Program-made: the position numbers and the translations under genes | Assembly (NCBI GenBank): GCA_963780795.1 | Contig: CAWADH010000008.1 | Location: 1,178,001 to 1,242,000, forward strand | Direction: 5' to 3' | DNA length: 64,000 nt | From: DATJGR01 sp963780795 | Lineage (GTDB): Bacteria; Pseudomonadota; Gammaproteobacteria; Pseudomonadales; Azotimanducaceae | The notes under the pieces: generated by a model | The model's input: only the letters and a program-made list of their open reading frames with translations | Databases searched by the model: none | Told to the model about the DNA's origin: nothing | Shown here: positions 1 through 7,915 of the stretch, piece after piece | How positions within the stretch are numbered: position 1 is the first letter of the stretch | How the letters are laid out: each line of letters starts with the position of its first letter

Positions 1-2
1 AC

Positions 3-1277
3 AACATCGACGCCGTCGGCATGGTGAACTCGGCCGGTTCGCTCGCGCTCGCCGACAACCGTCCGCAGCAGGACGCGTTTCTCGTCACGCGCCTGCGCGC
101 CGCCGGCGCGGTGTTGCTCGGTAAGACGAATCTCAGCGAATGGGCGAACTTCCGTTCGACGCACTCGACATCCGGTTGGAGCAGTCGCGGCGGACAGACG
201 CGCAATCCCTACGTGCTCGATCGCAATCCGTGCGGCTCGAGCGCCGGCACCGGTGCCGCGATTGCCGCGAGCCTCGCCACCGTCGGTGTCGGCACGGAGA
301 CCGACGGCAGCATCATCTGCCCGTCGGCAATCAACGGTCTGGTCGGGCTGAAGCCGACGGTCGGGCTCGTCAGCCGTCGCGGCATCATTCCGATTTCGGC
401 GTCGCAGGACACCGCGGGTCCGATGGGACGCACGGTGGCCGACGTCGCGGCGCTGCTCGCCGTGCTGGTCGGCGCAGACGAATCGGATCCGGCGAGCGCG
501 CAGGCGAAGTCGCATGCAGCGCCTGATTACACCGCGTTCCTGAATCCCGGCGCGCTCGCCGGCAAACGCATCGGTCTCGTGCGGCAGGCGCTTGGCTTCA
601 ACGCTGACGTCGACGCCGCAATGGAGCGCGCCGTCGCCACGATGACCACCGCCGGCGCGATCGTGATCGACGTGAAGATCGAGGGCTATCGCAGCTGGGA
701 CGCTGCGGAGATGGTGGTGATGCTTTACGAGTTCAAAGCCGGCATCAACGCATACCTGAAAGCGGCTGGCGCAAAACCCGGATCGCTCGCCGATCTCATT
801 GCGTGGAATCAGGATCATCGCGACACGGTGATGCCCTGGTTCGGCCAGGAGCTGTTCGAGATGGCGCAAGCCAAAGGCTCGTTGAAAGACGCCGCATATC
901 GGGAGGCGCGCGCCAAAGCGCGCAAGCTGGCCGGTGAAGACGGTCTGTTCGCTACGCTCGATGCGAATCGCGTCGACGTACTGATGGTGCCGAGCGACGG
1001 TCCCGCCTGGCTGACGGATCTGCTGTTGGGCGATCACTACGTCGGTGGCGGCGCAGGCATGGCGGCGGTCGCCGGCACTCCGAGCATCACGGTGCCGATG
1101 GGCGAGTCGCATGGTTTGCCGCTCGGCCTGGCGCTGATGGGACCGGCGTACAGCGAAGCGCAGCTGATCGGTCTCGCATACGCATTCGAACAGGCATCGC
1201 ACGCGCGTACGCCGCCGAAATACTTCGCGACGATTCCATATGCCCCGATCGCGGCGAAGGCCGACGATGCGCACTGA
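3..1277 (+). CDS. Amidase-signature family hydrolase (5' end outside window)
   Basis: Serine hydrolase of the amidase signature family, which cleaves carboxamide bonds with a Ser-cisSer-Lys triad. The reading frame is open from the first bases, so the true start lies upstream. All three triad elements are visible: the Lys in GKTNLSEW, the cis-Ser in GSSAGTGAA and the nucleophile in ETDGSI, followed by the usual GLKPTVGLVSRRG segment. About 424 residues are seen, against roughly 450-520 for the family, so little is missing. No signal peptide can be judged. Its stop overlaps the start of the DAHP synthase gene by 11 bases, suggesting co-transcription. The substrate cannot be deduced. Confidence 0.9.
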   Translation, partial: NIDAVGMVNSAGSLALADNRPQQDAFLVTRLRAAGAVLLGKTNLSEWANFRSTHSTSGWSSRGGQTRNPYVLDRNPCGSSAGTGAAIAASLATVGVGTETDGSIICPSAINGLVGLKPTVGLVSRRGIIPISASQDTAGPMGRTVADVAALLAVLVGADESDPASAQAKSHAAPDYTAFLNPGALAGKRIGLVRQALGFNADVDAAMERAVATMTTAGAIVIDVKIEGYRSWDAAEMVVMLYEFKAGINAYLKAAGAKPGSLADLIAWNQDHRDTVMPWFGQELFEMAQAKGSLKDAAYREARAKARKLAGEDGLFATLDANRVDVLMVPSDGPAWLTDLLLGDHYVGGGAGMAAVAGTPSITVPMGESHGLPLGLALMGPAYSEAQLIGLAYAFEQASHARTPPKYFATIPYAPIAAKADDAH

Positions 1278-2307
1278 CGACCTTCGCATCCGGCGGGTGC
1301 GGCCGCTGATCGCGCCGGCGATTCTCGCCGAAGATGTGCCGCTCACCGACACCGCGTCGACGGTAGTCGAGAACGGCCGTCGCGCGTACGAAGCCATTCT
1401 CGACGGCCGCGACGCGCGACTCGCCGTGGTCGTTGGGCCATGCTCGATCCACGATCCGACCGCCGCGGTGGAATACGCGCAGCGCCTGAAGCCGCTGGCC
1501 GACTCGGTCGCGGACCGCCTGCTGCTGGTGATGCGCGTGTACTTCGAGAAACCGCGCACCACGGTCGGCTGGAAAGGTCTGATCAACGATCCCGATCTCG
1601 ACGCTTCGTTCCACATCAACAAAGGGCTGCGTCTGGCGCGCCAGCTGCTGGCCGACATCGCGGCGATCGGTCTGCCCACGGGCACCGAGTTCCTCGACAC
1701 GACGTTCGGCCAGTTCTACGCCGACCTCGTCAGCTGGGGCGCGATCGGCGCGCGCACGGCAGAAAGCCAGATCCATCGCGAACTGGCGTCGGGTCTGTCG
1801 ATGCCGGTGGGCATCAAGAACCGCACCGACGGCAACGTACAGGTGGCGGTCGACGCATTGCTCGCGGCGTCGAGCAGTCATCTGTTCCCGTCGCTGACGA
1901 AGGAAGGCGCGCCGGCCATCCTCGAGACATCCGGCAACCCGCACTGTCACGTGGTGTTGCGAGGCGGCAGCGAGAGCGGACCGAACTTCGACGCAAGCGC
2001 GGTCGCGGCGGCCGCGAAACTGTTGGCAAAAGCCAACCTGCCGCAACGGCTGATGATCGACACGAGCCACGGCAACAGCGGCAAGGATCCGGCCCGGCAG
2101 GCAGACGTCGTCGACTCGGTGATCCGACAGAAACGCGCCGGCGATCGCGTCGTCCGTGCGTTGATGATCGAGAGCCATCTCGTCGGCGGCCGCCAGGACC
2201 TCGGCGGCACGCTGCGTTACGGGCAAAGCGTCACTGACGCCTGCCTCGGCTTCGGCGAAACGGCGGCGCTGATCCATCGTCTGGCGGACGAAGTGGCGCC
2301 GCGGTAG
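1267..2307 (+). CDS. aroG: 3-deoxy-7-phosphoheptulonate synthase, type I (DAHP synthase)
   Basis: Condenses phosphoenolpyruvate with erythrose 4-phosphate in the first step of the shikimate pathway, in the cytosol. The 346-residue length fits the AroF/G/H family. Motifs seen are VVGPCSIHD near residue 55, KPRTTVGWKGLINDP near 95, GIKNRTDGN near 180 and IDTSHGNSGKDP near 265, covering the metal and PEP binding sites. The ATG at 1267 was chosen over an in-frame start 27 bases upstream because MRTDDLRIRRVRPL matches the family N-terminus. It overlaps the amidase stop by 11 bases. The feedback specificity (Phe, Tyr or Trp) cannot be read, so the symbol stands for the family only. Confidence 0.94.
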   Translation: MRTDDLRIRRVRPLIAPAILAEDVPLTDTASTVVENGRRAYEAILDGRDARLAVVVGPCSIHDPTAAVEYAQRLKPLADSVADRLLLVMRVYFEKPRTTVGWKGLINDPDLDASFHINKGLRLARQLLADIAAIGLPTGTEFLDTTFGQFYADLVSWGAIGARTAESQIHRELASGLSMPVGIKNRTDGNVQVAVDALLAASSSHLFPSLTKEGAPAILETSGNPHCHVVLRGGSESGPNFDASAVAAAAKLLAKANLPQRLMIDTSHGNSGKDPARQADVVDSVIRQKRAGDRVVRALMIESHLVGGRQDLGGTLRYGQSVTDACLGFGETAALIHRLADEVAPR

Positions 2308-2344
2308 TGTCGCCTCTGGGGATGATGACGGGGGAAACAACACC

Positions 2345-3187
2345 ATGCTGAGTCGCATCGATCGCGTCATGCTCACCGCGCACGACGCCGCGGCAGTAGC
2401 GAATCGTTGGGTCGAACTGGTCGACGCCCGCATCGATCGACGCGACCGCGTCGCGGTGCTCGGCGCCGATCGCATCGTGATCAGCGTTGGCGACTCTGAA
2501 GTAGAGATTCTGCAACCGGTAGCACCCGGTCCGGTCGCGCGCCATCTCGCCGCCGGCGGCGGTGCATTCGCCGCGGGTCTCGCCACGCGCGACATCCATC
2601 ACGCGCGGCGATGTTTCGCCGAAGCGGGAATCGTGCCCACGCAGATCGGCCAGCAATTCTTCGTCGATGCGGGCCGGCTCGGCATTCCGGGGCTCAACGT
2701 CGTCGTCAGCGCCGATGTCGAACGACCGCGCGTCGGCCTGATGACGACACTGTACGAAGTCACACACCTCACCGCCGATCCGGCCGGTGCATCAGCTGCC
2801 ATCGCGCGGCTGTTCGAACTCGATCTGCGCAACTTCGTGCCGATCCGCTCCGAGCAGTTCGGCTATGAAGGCACGCTGACGCTGTTCGACCCGCACGCAC
2901 TGCATCGGATCGAAACCATTCATCCGTTCGACCGCAGCAAAACGATGGGCCGTTACTTCGACCGCTTCGGACCGACGCTATATATGTGCTACGGCGAGAC
3001 CGATCGCCTGCCGGAACTGCGCGAACGGCTGAAGCAGCTGGCGCCGCGCGACTGGACCGGCAGCGACGAGGATCCGAACGGATTGTTCGTGCATCCGCGC
3101 GCGCTCGGCGGCGTGATGCTCGGCGTGAGTCGCGTCAGCTACGCGTGGACCTGGTCGGGCTATCCCGCGCGCGTCACTGCAACGTAG
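2345..3187 (+). CDS. VOC (glyoxalase/dioxygenase fold) protein
   Basis: A 280-residue protein with two probable VOC modules. The N-terminal half starts SRIDRVMLTAHDAAAVANRW, the typical first beta strand and helix, and the second module begins near residue 138 at LYEVTHLTAD. VOC proteins bind a metal and act as lyases, isomerases or ring-cleavage dioxygenases, but the metal ligands are not obvious enough here to name a reaction. It lies 37 bases after the DAHP synthase gene on the same strand and ends just before the convergent sulfotransferase gene. Cytosolic; no signal peptide. Function unassigned. Confidence 0.75.
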   Translation: MLSRIDRVMLTAHDAAAVANRWVELVDARIDRRDRVAVLGADRIVISVGDSEVEILQPVAPGPVARHLAAGGGAFAAGLATRDIHHARRCFAEAGIVPTQIGQQFFVDAGRLGIPGLNVVVSADVERPRVGLMTTLYEVTHLTADPAGASAAIARLFELDLRNFVPIRSEQFGYEGTLTLFDPHALHRIETIHPFDRSKTMGRYFDRFGPTLYMCYGETDRLPELRERLKQLAPRDWTGSDEDPNGLFVHPRALGGVMLGVSRVSYAWTWSGYPARVTAT

Positions 3188-3207
3188 ACGGCCGCCGGAT
3201 CACCGCA

Positions 3208-3840
3208 CTACGGCTTCTGCGGTTGATTGCGGCCGATGAAGTCTTCGGTGGTGTTGACGCGCGGATACGGTTCTTCCGGAACGTCGACGCCGAGGAATCG
3301 GCACAGCGGTTCCCAACCCTGCTTCGCTTCGAACTCGAGCAAGCGGGATTTCGGCAGCGTCGCCCTCACCTTCGCGACGTGCGCGTTGTAAACGGCGATC
3401 GCGTAAGTTCGGTCTTCCACGCGTCCGTCGAACACACCTTTCCAGACCACCTCGTATGCCCACTCGCCGGCGGCTTTCATCGCCGGATCGTCCGCCGTGC
3501 GCATTCGCGTAGACGACGGGTAGATCGTGGCCATAACGCTCTGATACCAGCTCTCGGGATCGCGGGTGCTGAGAATGACTTTCGCGTTCGGATACAGCGC
3601 CGCGTGTTCTTCCCAGAGATTGCACGAAGGCCAATCGACGCTGGCGCGATACCCCTGATACAGCCGCTCCCAGTCGACCGGCTTGCCGCGATGCGCATCG
3701 GCCCACCACGGCAGGTGCTCCGGGTGCTGGAACACTTCCATCATGTGATAGCACTTCGTAAAGCCGAGCCGCTCGAGCGCGAACTTCAGCGACAGCGTTC
3801 CGGTGCGCCCGAATCCGGCGCCGATGACTTCGAGCGGCAT
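3208..3840 (-). CDS. Sulfotransferase family protein (P-loop type)
   Basis: A 210-residue protein that begins PLEVIGAGFGRTGTLSLK, the nucleotide-binding P-loop typical of the small bacterial sulfotransferase family also found in some eukaryotes. A second family segment, KVILSTRDPESWYQS, sits near residues 88-102 and resembles the 3'-phosphate-binding region for PAPS. The acceptor is unknown. Its start abuts the stop of the upstream ThuA-like gene, so the two form one minus-strand operon divergent from the TetR gene at 4708. Not every member of this family has proven sulfotransfer activity. Confidence 0.8.
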   Translation of the reverse strand: MPLEVIGAGFGRTGTLSLKFALERLGFTKCYHMMEVFQHPEHLPWWADAHRGKPVDWERLYQGYRASVDWPSCNLWEEHAALYPNAKVILSTRDPESWYQSVMATIYPSSTRMRTADDPAMKAAGEWAYEVVWKGVFDGRVEDRTYAIAVYNAHVAKVRATLPKSRLLEFEAKQGWEPLCRFLGVDVPEEPYPRVNTTEDFIGRNQPQKP

Positions 3841-4665
3841 CTACCTCTTCTCCTGCTGATGGCGGTGCTGGGCCCACTCGCGCGCCTCGGGACTCGACAC
3901 CCATTCGATCGCGTTCGCGAGCAATTGCCGATACTGCGGATTCGCGTACGCGCGCGGATCGTCACCGCACTGCAGATACACGATCGGGCTGTTGCGGTAA
4001 TGCTTCACCCAACCGATCAGGTCGCTGCCGCGCGCGTGTTCCCAACCCTCGTTCGAGAACATCTTGCCTTCACGCACCACTTTGGCCGCCGAGTAGAAGT
4101 TGTCGCGGATGAATGCATGTCCGCTGCGCAATAGCGGCACCACGTCGTCTTCGAACACTTCGTACAGGTACAGCTCGTCGGTGATCGAGAAGGTTTTCGG
4201 CACGCCCTTGGTCACCGGATGGTCCGCCACCACGCTCACCTCGTGCGTCACTTCGTGCCGATATCCCGAATCCTGCCGTTTCACACCCCGTAGTTCCCCG
4301 GGTAGATAGAGGAAGCGGCCTCCGACAATCTCCGCATATTGCGGCCACGCGGGCCATCCCCCCACGGCGTGGTGGAGGAATACGAGACCCATCCCGGTAT
4401 CCAACAGTTCTTCGATGTTGCGCTCGAGTTCGGCGGGTGGTTCGAGGAAATCCGGCGGACCGTCGCTGCGGAACCGTATGCCGGGCATGTCGTACAGCAC
4501 GAATGCGTCGTAAGGCCGCGCCAAAGACGGCGCAAAGAAAACCTGCGCGGCGGGCTGTTCGACGTGCGTCCACTTGACTCCGGCCAGCGAGTCGAACACC
4601 TCGAAGAATGCATCGCGCTGGAACGGATGCCCCTTGGTAATCAGCAGTATTTCTTTGTCGCGCAC
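3841..4665 (-). CDS. ThuA-like (trehalose-utilisation / class I GATase-like) protein
   Basis: A 274-residue protein of the ThuA family, a glutamine-amidotransferase-like fold found in sugar-related operons and often of unknown activity. Supporting segments are the N-terminal strand KEILLITKGHPF and FLHHAVGGWPAWPQY near residues 100-114. The frame is open much further upstream, but the GTG at 4665 is preferred because AGGGGAGA stands a few bases before it and the family homology begins there. It overlaps nothing and is separated by only 42 bases from the divergent TetR gene, so one short control region probably serves both. Substrate unknown. Confidence 0.8.
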   Translation of the reverse strand: MRDKEILLITKGHPFQRDAFFEVFDSLAGVKWTHVEQPAAQVFFAPSLARPYDAFVLYDMPGIRFRSDGPPDFLEPPAELERNIEELLDTGMGLVFLHHAVGGWPAWPQYAEIVGGRFLYLPGELRGVKRQDSGYRHEVTHEVSVVADHPVTKGVPKTFSITDELYLYEVFEDDVVPLLRSGHAFIRDNFYSAAKVVREGKMFSNEGWEHARGSDLIGWVKHYRNSPIVYLQCGDDPRAYANPQYRQLLANAIEWVSSPEAREWAQHRHQQEKR

Positions 4666-4707
4666 CGCTTCTCCCCTACAATTCGTCCTTAAGCCAGCGG
4701 AGCCACC

Positions 4708-5421
4708 ATGTCGCGTGCAGTGCCAGCCTCGAACTCGAATCGAACCTGGCAGCAAACGAAAAGTCAGAACACCCGCACCACGATTCTCGATGCGGCCATC
4801 CGCTGCTTCTACCGATTCGGCTACAACAATACCACCACCGAGAAGATTGCCAACGAGGCCGGAGTGTCTCGCGGGGCGATGCTGCATCACTTTCCATCGC
4901 GCGCCGATCTGATCAAGGCGGCCGTGCTGCATCTCAACGACAAGCGACTGGAGCTCTTCAAGCGCGAAGAGAGCACCGTGCAGAGCGACGCGACCCACAG
5001 TCGCGTCGAAGAAGGCATCGACACGTACTGGCGGCAGCTCAACACGCCGTACTTCGTGGTATTTCACGAACTGCAGATCGCGGCGCGCACCGACCCAGAA
5101 CTCTATGCGGTGCTGACTCCCGCCATCGAAGAACTCGACCGCGCATGGGCGGTGACGGTGCGCGAAATTTTTCCGGACCTCGCGTTATCGCCCGAAATCA
5201 TCCGCGCGAACTGGCTGACGCTGCTGCTGCTCGAAGGCATGGCGGCCAACCTGCACACGCGAAAACTGACGAAAGTTTCCGACGACCTGCTCGAATGGCT
5301 GAAGGCGGAATTGCGCCGTCTATTCGGCGACGTACTGACTTCTCTCGATCGCGAATCGGCAAAAAAAGCCGCGCCGAAGCGGCCAAAAACGCGACCCCGC
5401 AAGCGCGCCGCGAAAACATGA
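4708..5421 (+). CDS. TetR/AcrR family transcriptional regulator
   Basis: A 237-residue regulator. The N-terminal helix-turn-helix is clear: TRTTILDAAIRCFYRFGY, then TTTEKIANEAGVSRGAMLHH around residues 38-60. The C-terminal ligand-binding region is not assignable, and the tail is a Lys/Arg/Pro-rich extension from about residue 215. It is divergent from the ThuA/sulfotransferase pair and 73 bases upstream of the DUF35/thiolase operon, so it could control either or both. A perfect 13-bp palindrome follows the gene at 5459-5471 and is a candidate operator. Confidence 0.9.
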   Translation: MSRAVPASNSNRTWQQTKSQNTRTTILDAAIRCFYRFGYNNTTTEKIANEAGVSRGAMLHHFPSRADLIKAAVLHLNDKRLELFKREESTVQSDATHSRVEEGIDTYWRQLNTPYFVVFHELQIAARTDPELYAVLTPAIEELDRAWAVTVREIFPDLALSPEIIRANWLTLLLLEGMAANLHTRKLTKVSDDLLEWLKAELRRLFGDVLTSLDRESAKKAAPKRPKTRPRKRAAKT

Positions 5422-5458
5422 CAGCCTGACTGTTTTGTGATGTACTCCGGCGTCGCCG

Positions 5459-5471
5459 CGGTTCCGAACCG
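5459..5471. promoter_or_regulatory. Palindrome CGGTTCCGAACCG, candidate TetR operator
   Basis: A perfect inverted repeat with 6-bp arms around a central C lies between the TetR stop and the start of the DUF35 gene, 24 bases before its ATG. TetR-family proteins bind such symmetric sites. The assignment is inference from position and symmetry; no second copy was noticed between the TetR gene and the divergent ThuA gene. Confidence 0.4.
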
Positions 5472-5494
5472 TTTTGCCGACGCTGGAGAAACCG

Positions 5495-5935
5495 ATGTCC
5501 GCCGCCAAACAGATCCCCATTGCAGAGGGACTTTTCACCTGGCCGTCCAACGATCCGCGCCTGCTCGGCAGCCGCTGCAGTGCGTGCGGCATCGTGACGT
5601 TTCCGGCGCAGAAGAGCTGTCCCGCGTGCTCGGGTCAGAACGTCGAAACGATCGAGCTCGAACGCCACGGCACATTGTGGACGTGGACGATTCAGGGATT
5701 CCTGCCGAATAAACCGCCCTACACCGGCCCCGAAACGGCCGAGAACTTTCGTCCGTTCGGCGTCGGCTACGTCGAGTTGCCGAATCAGGTTCGCGTCGAG
5801 AGCCGCCTCAAATGCAAAGACCCGTCGCAGCTGCGCATCGGCATGGAGATGGAGTTGGTCGTGGAAAAATATGTCGAAGACGACGCCGGCCGCGAGGTGA
5901 TGGCGTACTTCTTCCAACCGGTCGCCGAACGCTAG
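5495..5935 (+). CDS. DUF35 / OB-fold acyl-CoA-associated protein with zinc ribbon
   Basis: A 146-residue protein of the DUF35 type: an N-terminal rubredoxin-like zinc ribbon with two Cys pairs (SRCSACG and KSCPACSG, residues about 29-50) followed by an OB fold. Such proteins partner thiolase-fold enzymes; in steroid side-chain degradation ChsH2-DUF35 and Ltp2 form an acyl-CoA aldolase. The ATG at 5495, preceded by GGAGAA, is preferred to an upstream TTG. The next gene is a thiolase-fold protein only 12 bases away, which supports a physical complex. The substrate is inferred to be a CoA thioester. Confidence 0.88.
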   Translation: MSAAKQIPIAEGLFTWPSNDPRLLGSRCSACGIVTFPAQKSCPACSGQNVETIELERHGTLWTWTIQGFLPNKPPYTGPETAENFRPFGVGYVELPNQVRVESRLKCKDPSQLRIGMEMELVVEKYVEDDAGREVMAYFFQPVAER

Positions 5936-5947
5936 AGGAGAACACAC

Positions 5948-7096
5948 ATGGTAGACGTCGCAATCATCGGCATCGGAATCCACCCGTTCGGGCGCACCGA
6001 TGGCGTCAGCGGACTCGAGCAAGGCGTGTTCGCCGCGCGTCAGGCGCTGAAAGACGCGGGGCTCGAATGGTCCGACATGAATTTCGCCTACGGCGGCAGC
6101 GCGGCGGCCGGTGCGGCCGACACAATGGTGTCGAAGCTCGGCCTCACCGGCTTGCAGTTCATCAACGTCGCGAACGGTTGCGCCACCGGCGGCAGCGCGC
6201 TGCAGTCGGCTTACATGGCCATCAAATCCGGCATGTTCGACATCGGCATGGCCGTCGGATTCGACAAACATCCGCGCGGCGCGTTCACGGTGGATACGCA
6301 GAGCGGCGGACTCGGCAAGTGGTACGGCGACATCGGCATGGCGCTGACGCCGCAATTCTTCGGCATGAAGATCCAGCGCTACATGCACGACTACGGCATC
6401 ACCGAAGACACGCTCGTTCGCGTCGCCGTGAAGAACTATCGCAACGGCGCGAAGAACCCGAACGCCTGGCGCAAGACGCCGCTCAGCTACGAAGAGGTCG
6501 CCACCTCGCAGATGGTGTGCCATCCGCTGCGCAAGTACATGTTCTGCTCTCCGGCGGAAGGCGGTTGCGCGATGATCCTGTGCCGCGCCGACAAAGCGAA
6601 GGAACTCGTTCGCAAGCCGGTGTACCTCAAGGCCGTCAGCGTGAAGACACGGCCGTTCGGCTCCTTTGAAGTGTTCAGCCAATCGCAGGCGCTCGAACGT
6701 ACCGACACGCCGCCCACGGTGCTCGCGTCGCGCGCGGCCTTCGAGATGGCCGGCATCGGCCCTGACGAGATCGATGTGGCGCAACTGCAGGACACCGAGT
6801 CCGGCGCCGAAATCATGCACATGGCCGAAAACGGCTTCTGCAAAGACGGTGAGCAGGAGCAGTGGCTGCGCGACGGCGTCACCGAAATCAGCGGTCGCCT
6901 GCCGGTGAACACCGACGGCGGTTGTCTCGCAAACGGCGAGCCGATCGGCGCGTCGGGTTTGCGCCAGGTCTACGAGATCTGCACGCAGCTGCGCGGCGAA
7001 GGTGGCGAACGACAAGTGCCGCGCGAACTGAAGACGGGCTACACGCATGTGTACGGCGCGCCAGGATTGTCGGGCGTAACGATCCTCGCGCGCTGA
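5948..7096 (+). CDS. Thiolase-fold protein of the SCP-x/Ltp (lipid-transfer) type
   Basis: A 382-residue thiolase-superfamily protein. It keeps a Cys in the N-terminal active-site loop (ANGCATGGSAL, near residue 80) but has GEPIGASG where thiolases have GHPxGxTG, and its C-terminus reads YGAPGLSGVTIL without the second catalytic Cys. Ordinary thiolytic cleavage is therefore doubtful; with the DUF35 gene just upstream, an aldolase role like Ltp2 is more likely. SD GAGGAG precedes the ATG. It is followed after 6 bases by an alpha/beta hydrolase, forming a four-gene operon. Substrate inferred only as a CoA thioester. Confidence 0.85.
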   Translation: MVDVAIIGIGIHPFGRTDGVSGLEQGVFAARQALKDAGLEWSDMNFAYGGSAAAGAADTMVSKLGLTGLQFINVANGCATGGSALQSAYMAIKSGMFDIGMAVGFDKHPRGAFTVDTQSGGLGKWYGDIGMALTPQFFGMKIQRYMHDYGITEDTLVRVAVKNYRNGAKNPNAWRKTPLSYEEVATSQMVCHPLRKYMFCSPAEGGCAMILCRADKAKELVRKPVYLKAVSVKTRPFGSFEVFSQSQALERTDTPPTVLASRAAFEMAGIGPDEIDVAQLQDTESGAEIMHMAENGFCKDGEQEQWLRDGVTEISGRLPVNTDGGCLANGEPIGASGLRQVYEICTQLRGEGGERQVPRELKTGYTHVYGAPGLSGVTILAR

Positions 7097-7102
7097 TTCC
7101 CC

Positions 7103-7915
7103 GTGGCGAACAGCATGGTGGCTACGAGTCACGCGCGCATCAGCGTCGCCGACAGTGGCGGTCCCGGTGCCGTGGTGCTGCTGATCCACGGCAACTCGGC
7201 GTGCAAAGAGATCTTCGCGCATCAGTTCGAGTCGCGACTGACGCAGCGCTACCGGCTCGTGGCGTTCGACCTGCCGGGCCATGGTGCGTCGTCCGATGCG
7301 AGCGACCCGCAACGCAGCTATTCGATACCGGGATATGCCGACGTCGCGCTGGAACTGCTCGAGCGTCTCGGCGTCGATCATCTTGCAGTGCTCGGCTGGT
7401 CACTCGGCGGGCACGTCGGCATCGAACTACTCACGCGCGACATCGACATCGCGGGTCTCGCCATCACCGGCACGCCGCCGATCGGCCACAACGCCGCGGA
7501 CTTCGCCGCCGGATTCCGCCCGCAGGAACACATGGACCTCACCGGCAAAGAACACTTCAGCGAGGCCGACATCCAGGCGTATGCAAACGAAACGGCCGGC
7601 GCGCCGGCGCCGTTCCTCGAAGCCGCGGTGCGCCGCACCGACGGCCGCGCGCGACGGTTGATGATGGAAGCCGCGATGGCGGCGCGCGGCGCCGATCAGC
7701 GCGAAGTCGTTTCTGCGAATCCGGCGCCTGTCGCCGTCATCACCGGCGCAGAAGAACCATTCATCAATAACGACTACCTGCTGTCGTTTCCATATCGCAA
7801 CCTGTGGGACCGTAAAGTGCACGTCATACCGCAATCCGGACACGCGCCGTTCTGGGAACGGCCGCAAATGTTCAATCCGCTGTTCGAACGATTTCTAACG
7901 GACGTGCTCAGCTGA
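7103..7915 (+). CDS. Alpha/beta hydrolase
   Basis: A 270-residue alpha/beta-fold hydrolase. Visible elements are the oxyanion-side LIHGNSACKE near residue 28, the nucleophile elbow LGWSLGGHVG near 92-101 and the C-terminal catalytic His in QSGHAPFWE. The GTG at 7103 gives the longest sensible product; an ATG 12 bases further in is an alternative, and neither has a strong SD. Its TGA shares one base with the ATG of the next gene, so translation is coupled. In this operon it could hydrolyse an ester or a CoA thioester produced by neighbouring enzymes, but the substrate is unknown. Confidence 0.88.
   Translation: MANSMVATSHARISVADSGGPGAVVLLIHGNSACKEIFAHQFESRLTQRYRLVAFDLPGHGASSDASDPQRSYSIPGYADVALELLERLGVDHLAVLGWSLGGHVGIELLTRDIDIAGLAITGTPPIGHNAADFAAGFRPQEHMDLTGKEHFSEADIQAYANETAGAPAPFLEAAVRRTDGRARRLMMEAAMAARGADQREVVSANPAPVAVITGAEEPFINNDYLLSFPYRNLWDRKVHVIPQSGHAPFWERPQMFNPLFERFLTDVLS

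Noticed and set aside
5198..7381. A 727-codon open frame on the minus strand across the TetR, DUF35 and thiolase-like genes
   Set aside because: Composition is Arg/His/Ala-rich without motifs, and it runs through three real genes on the other strand.
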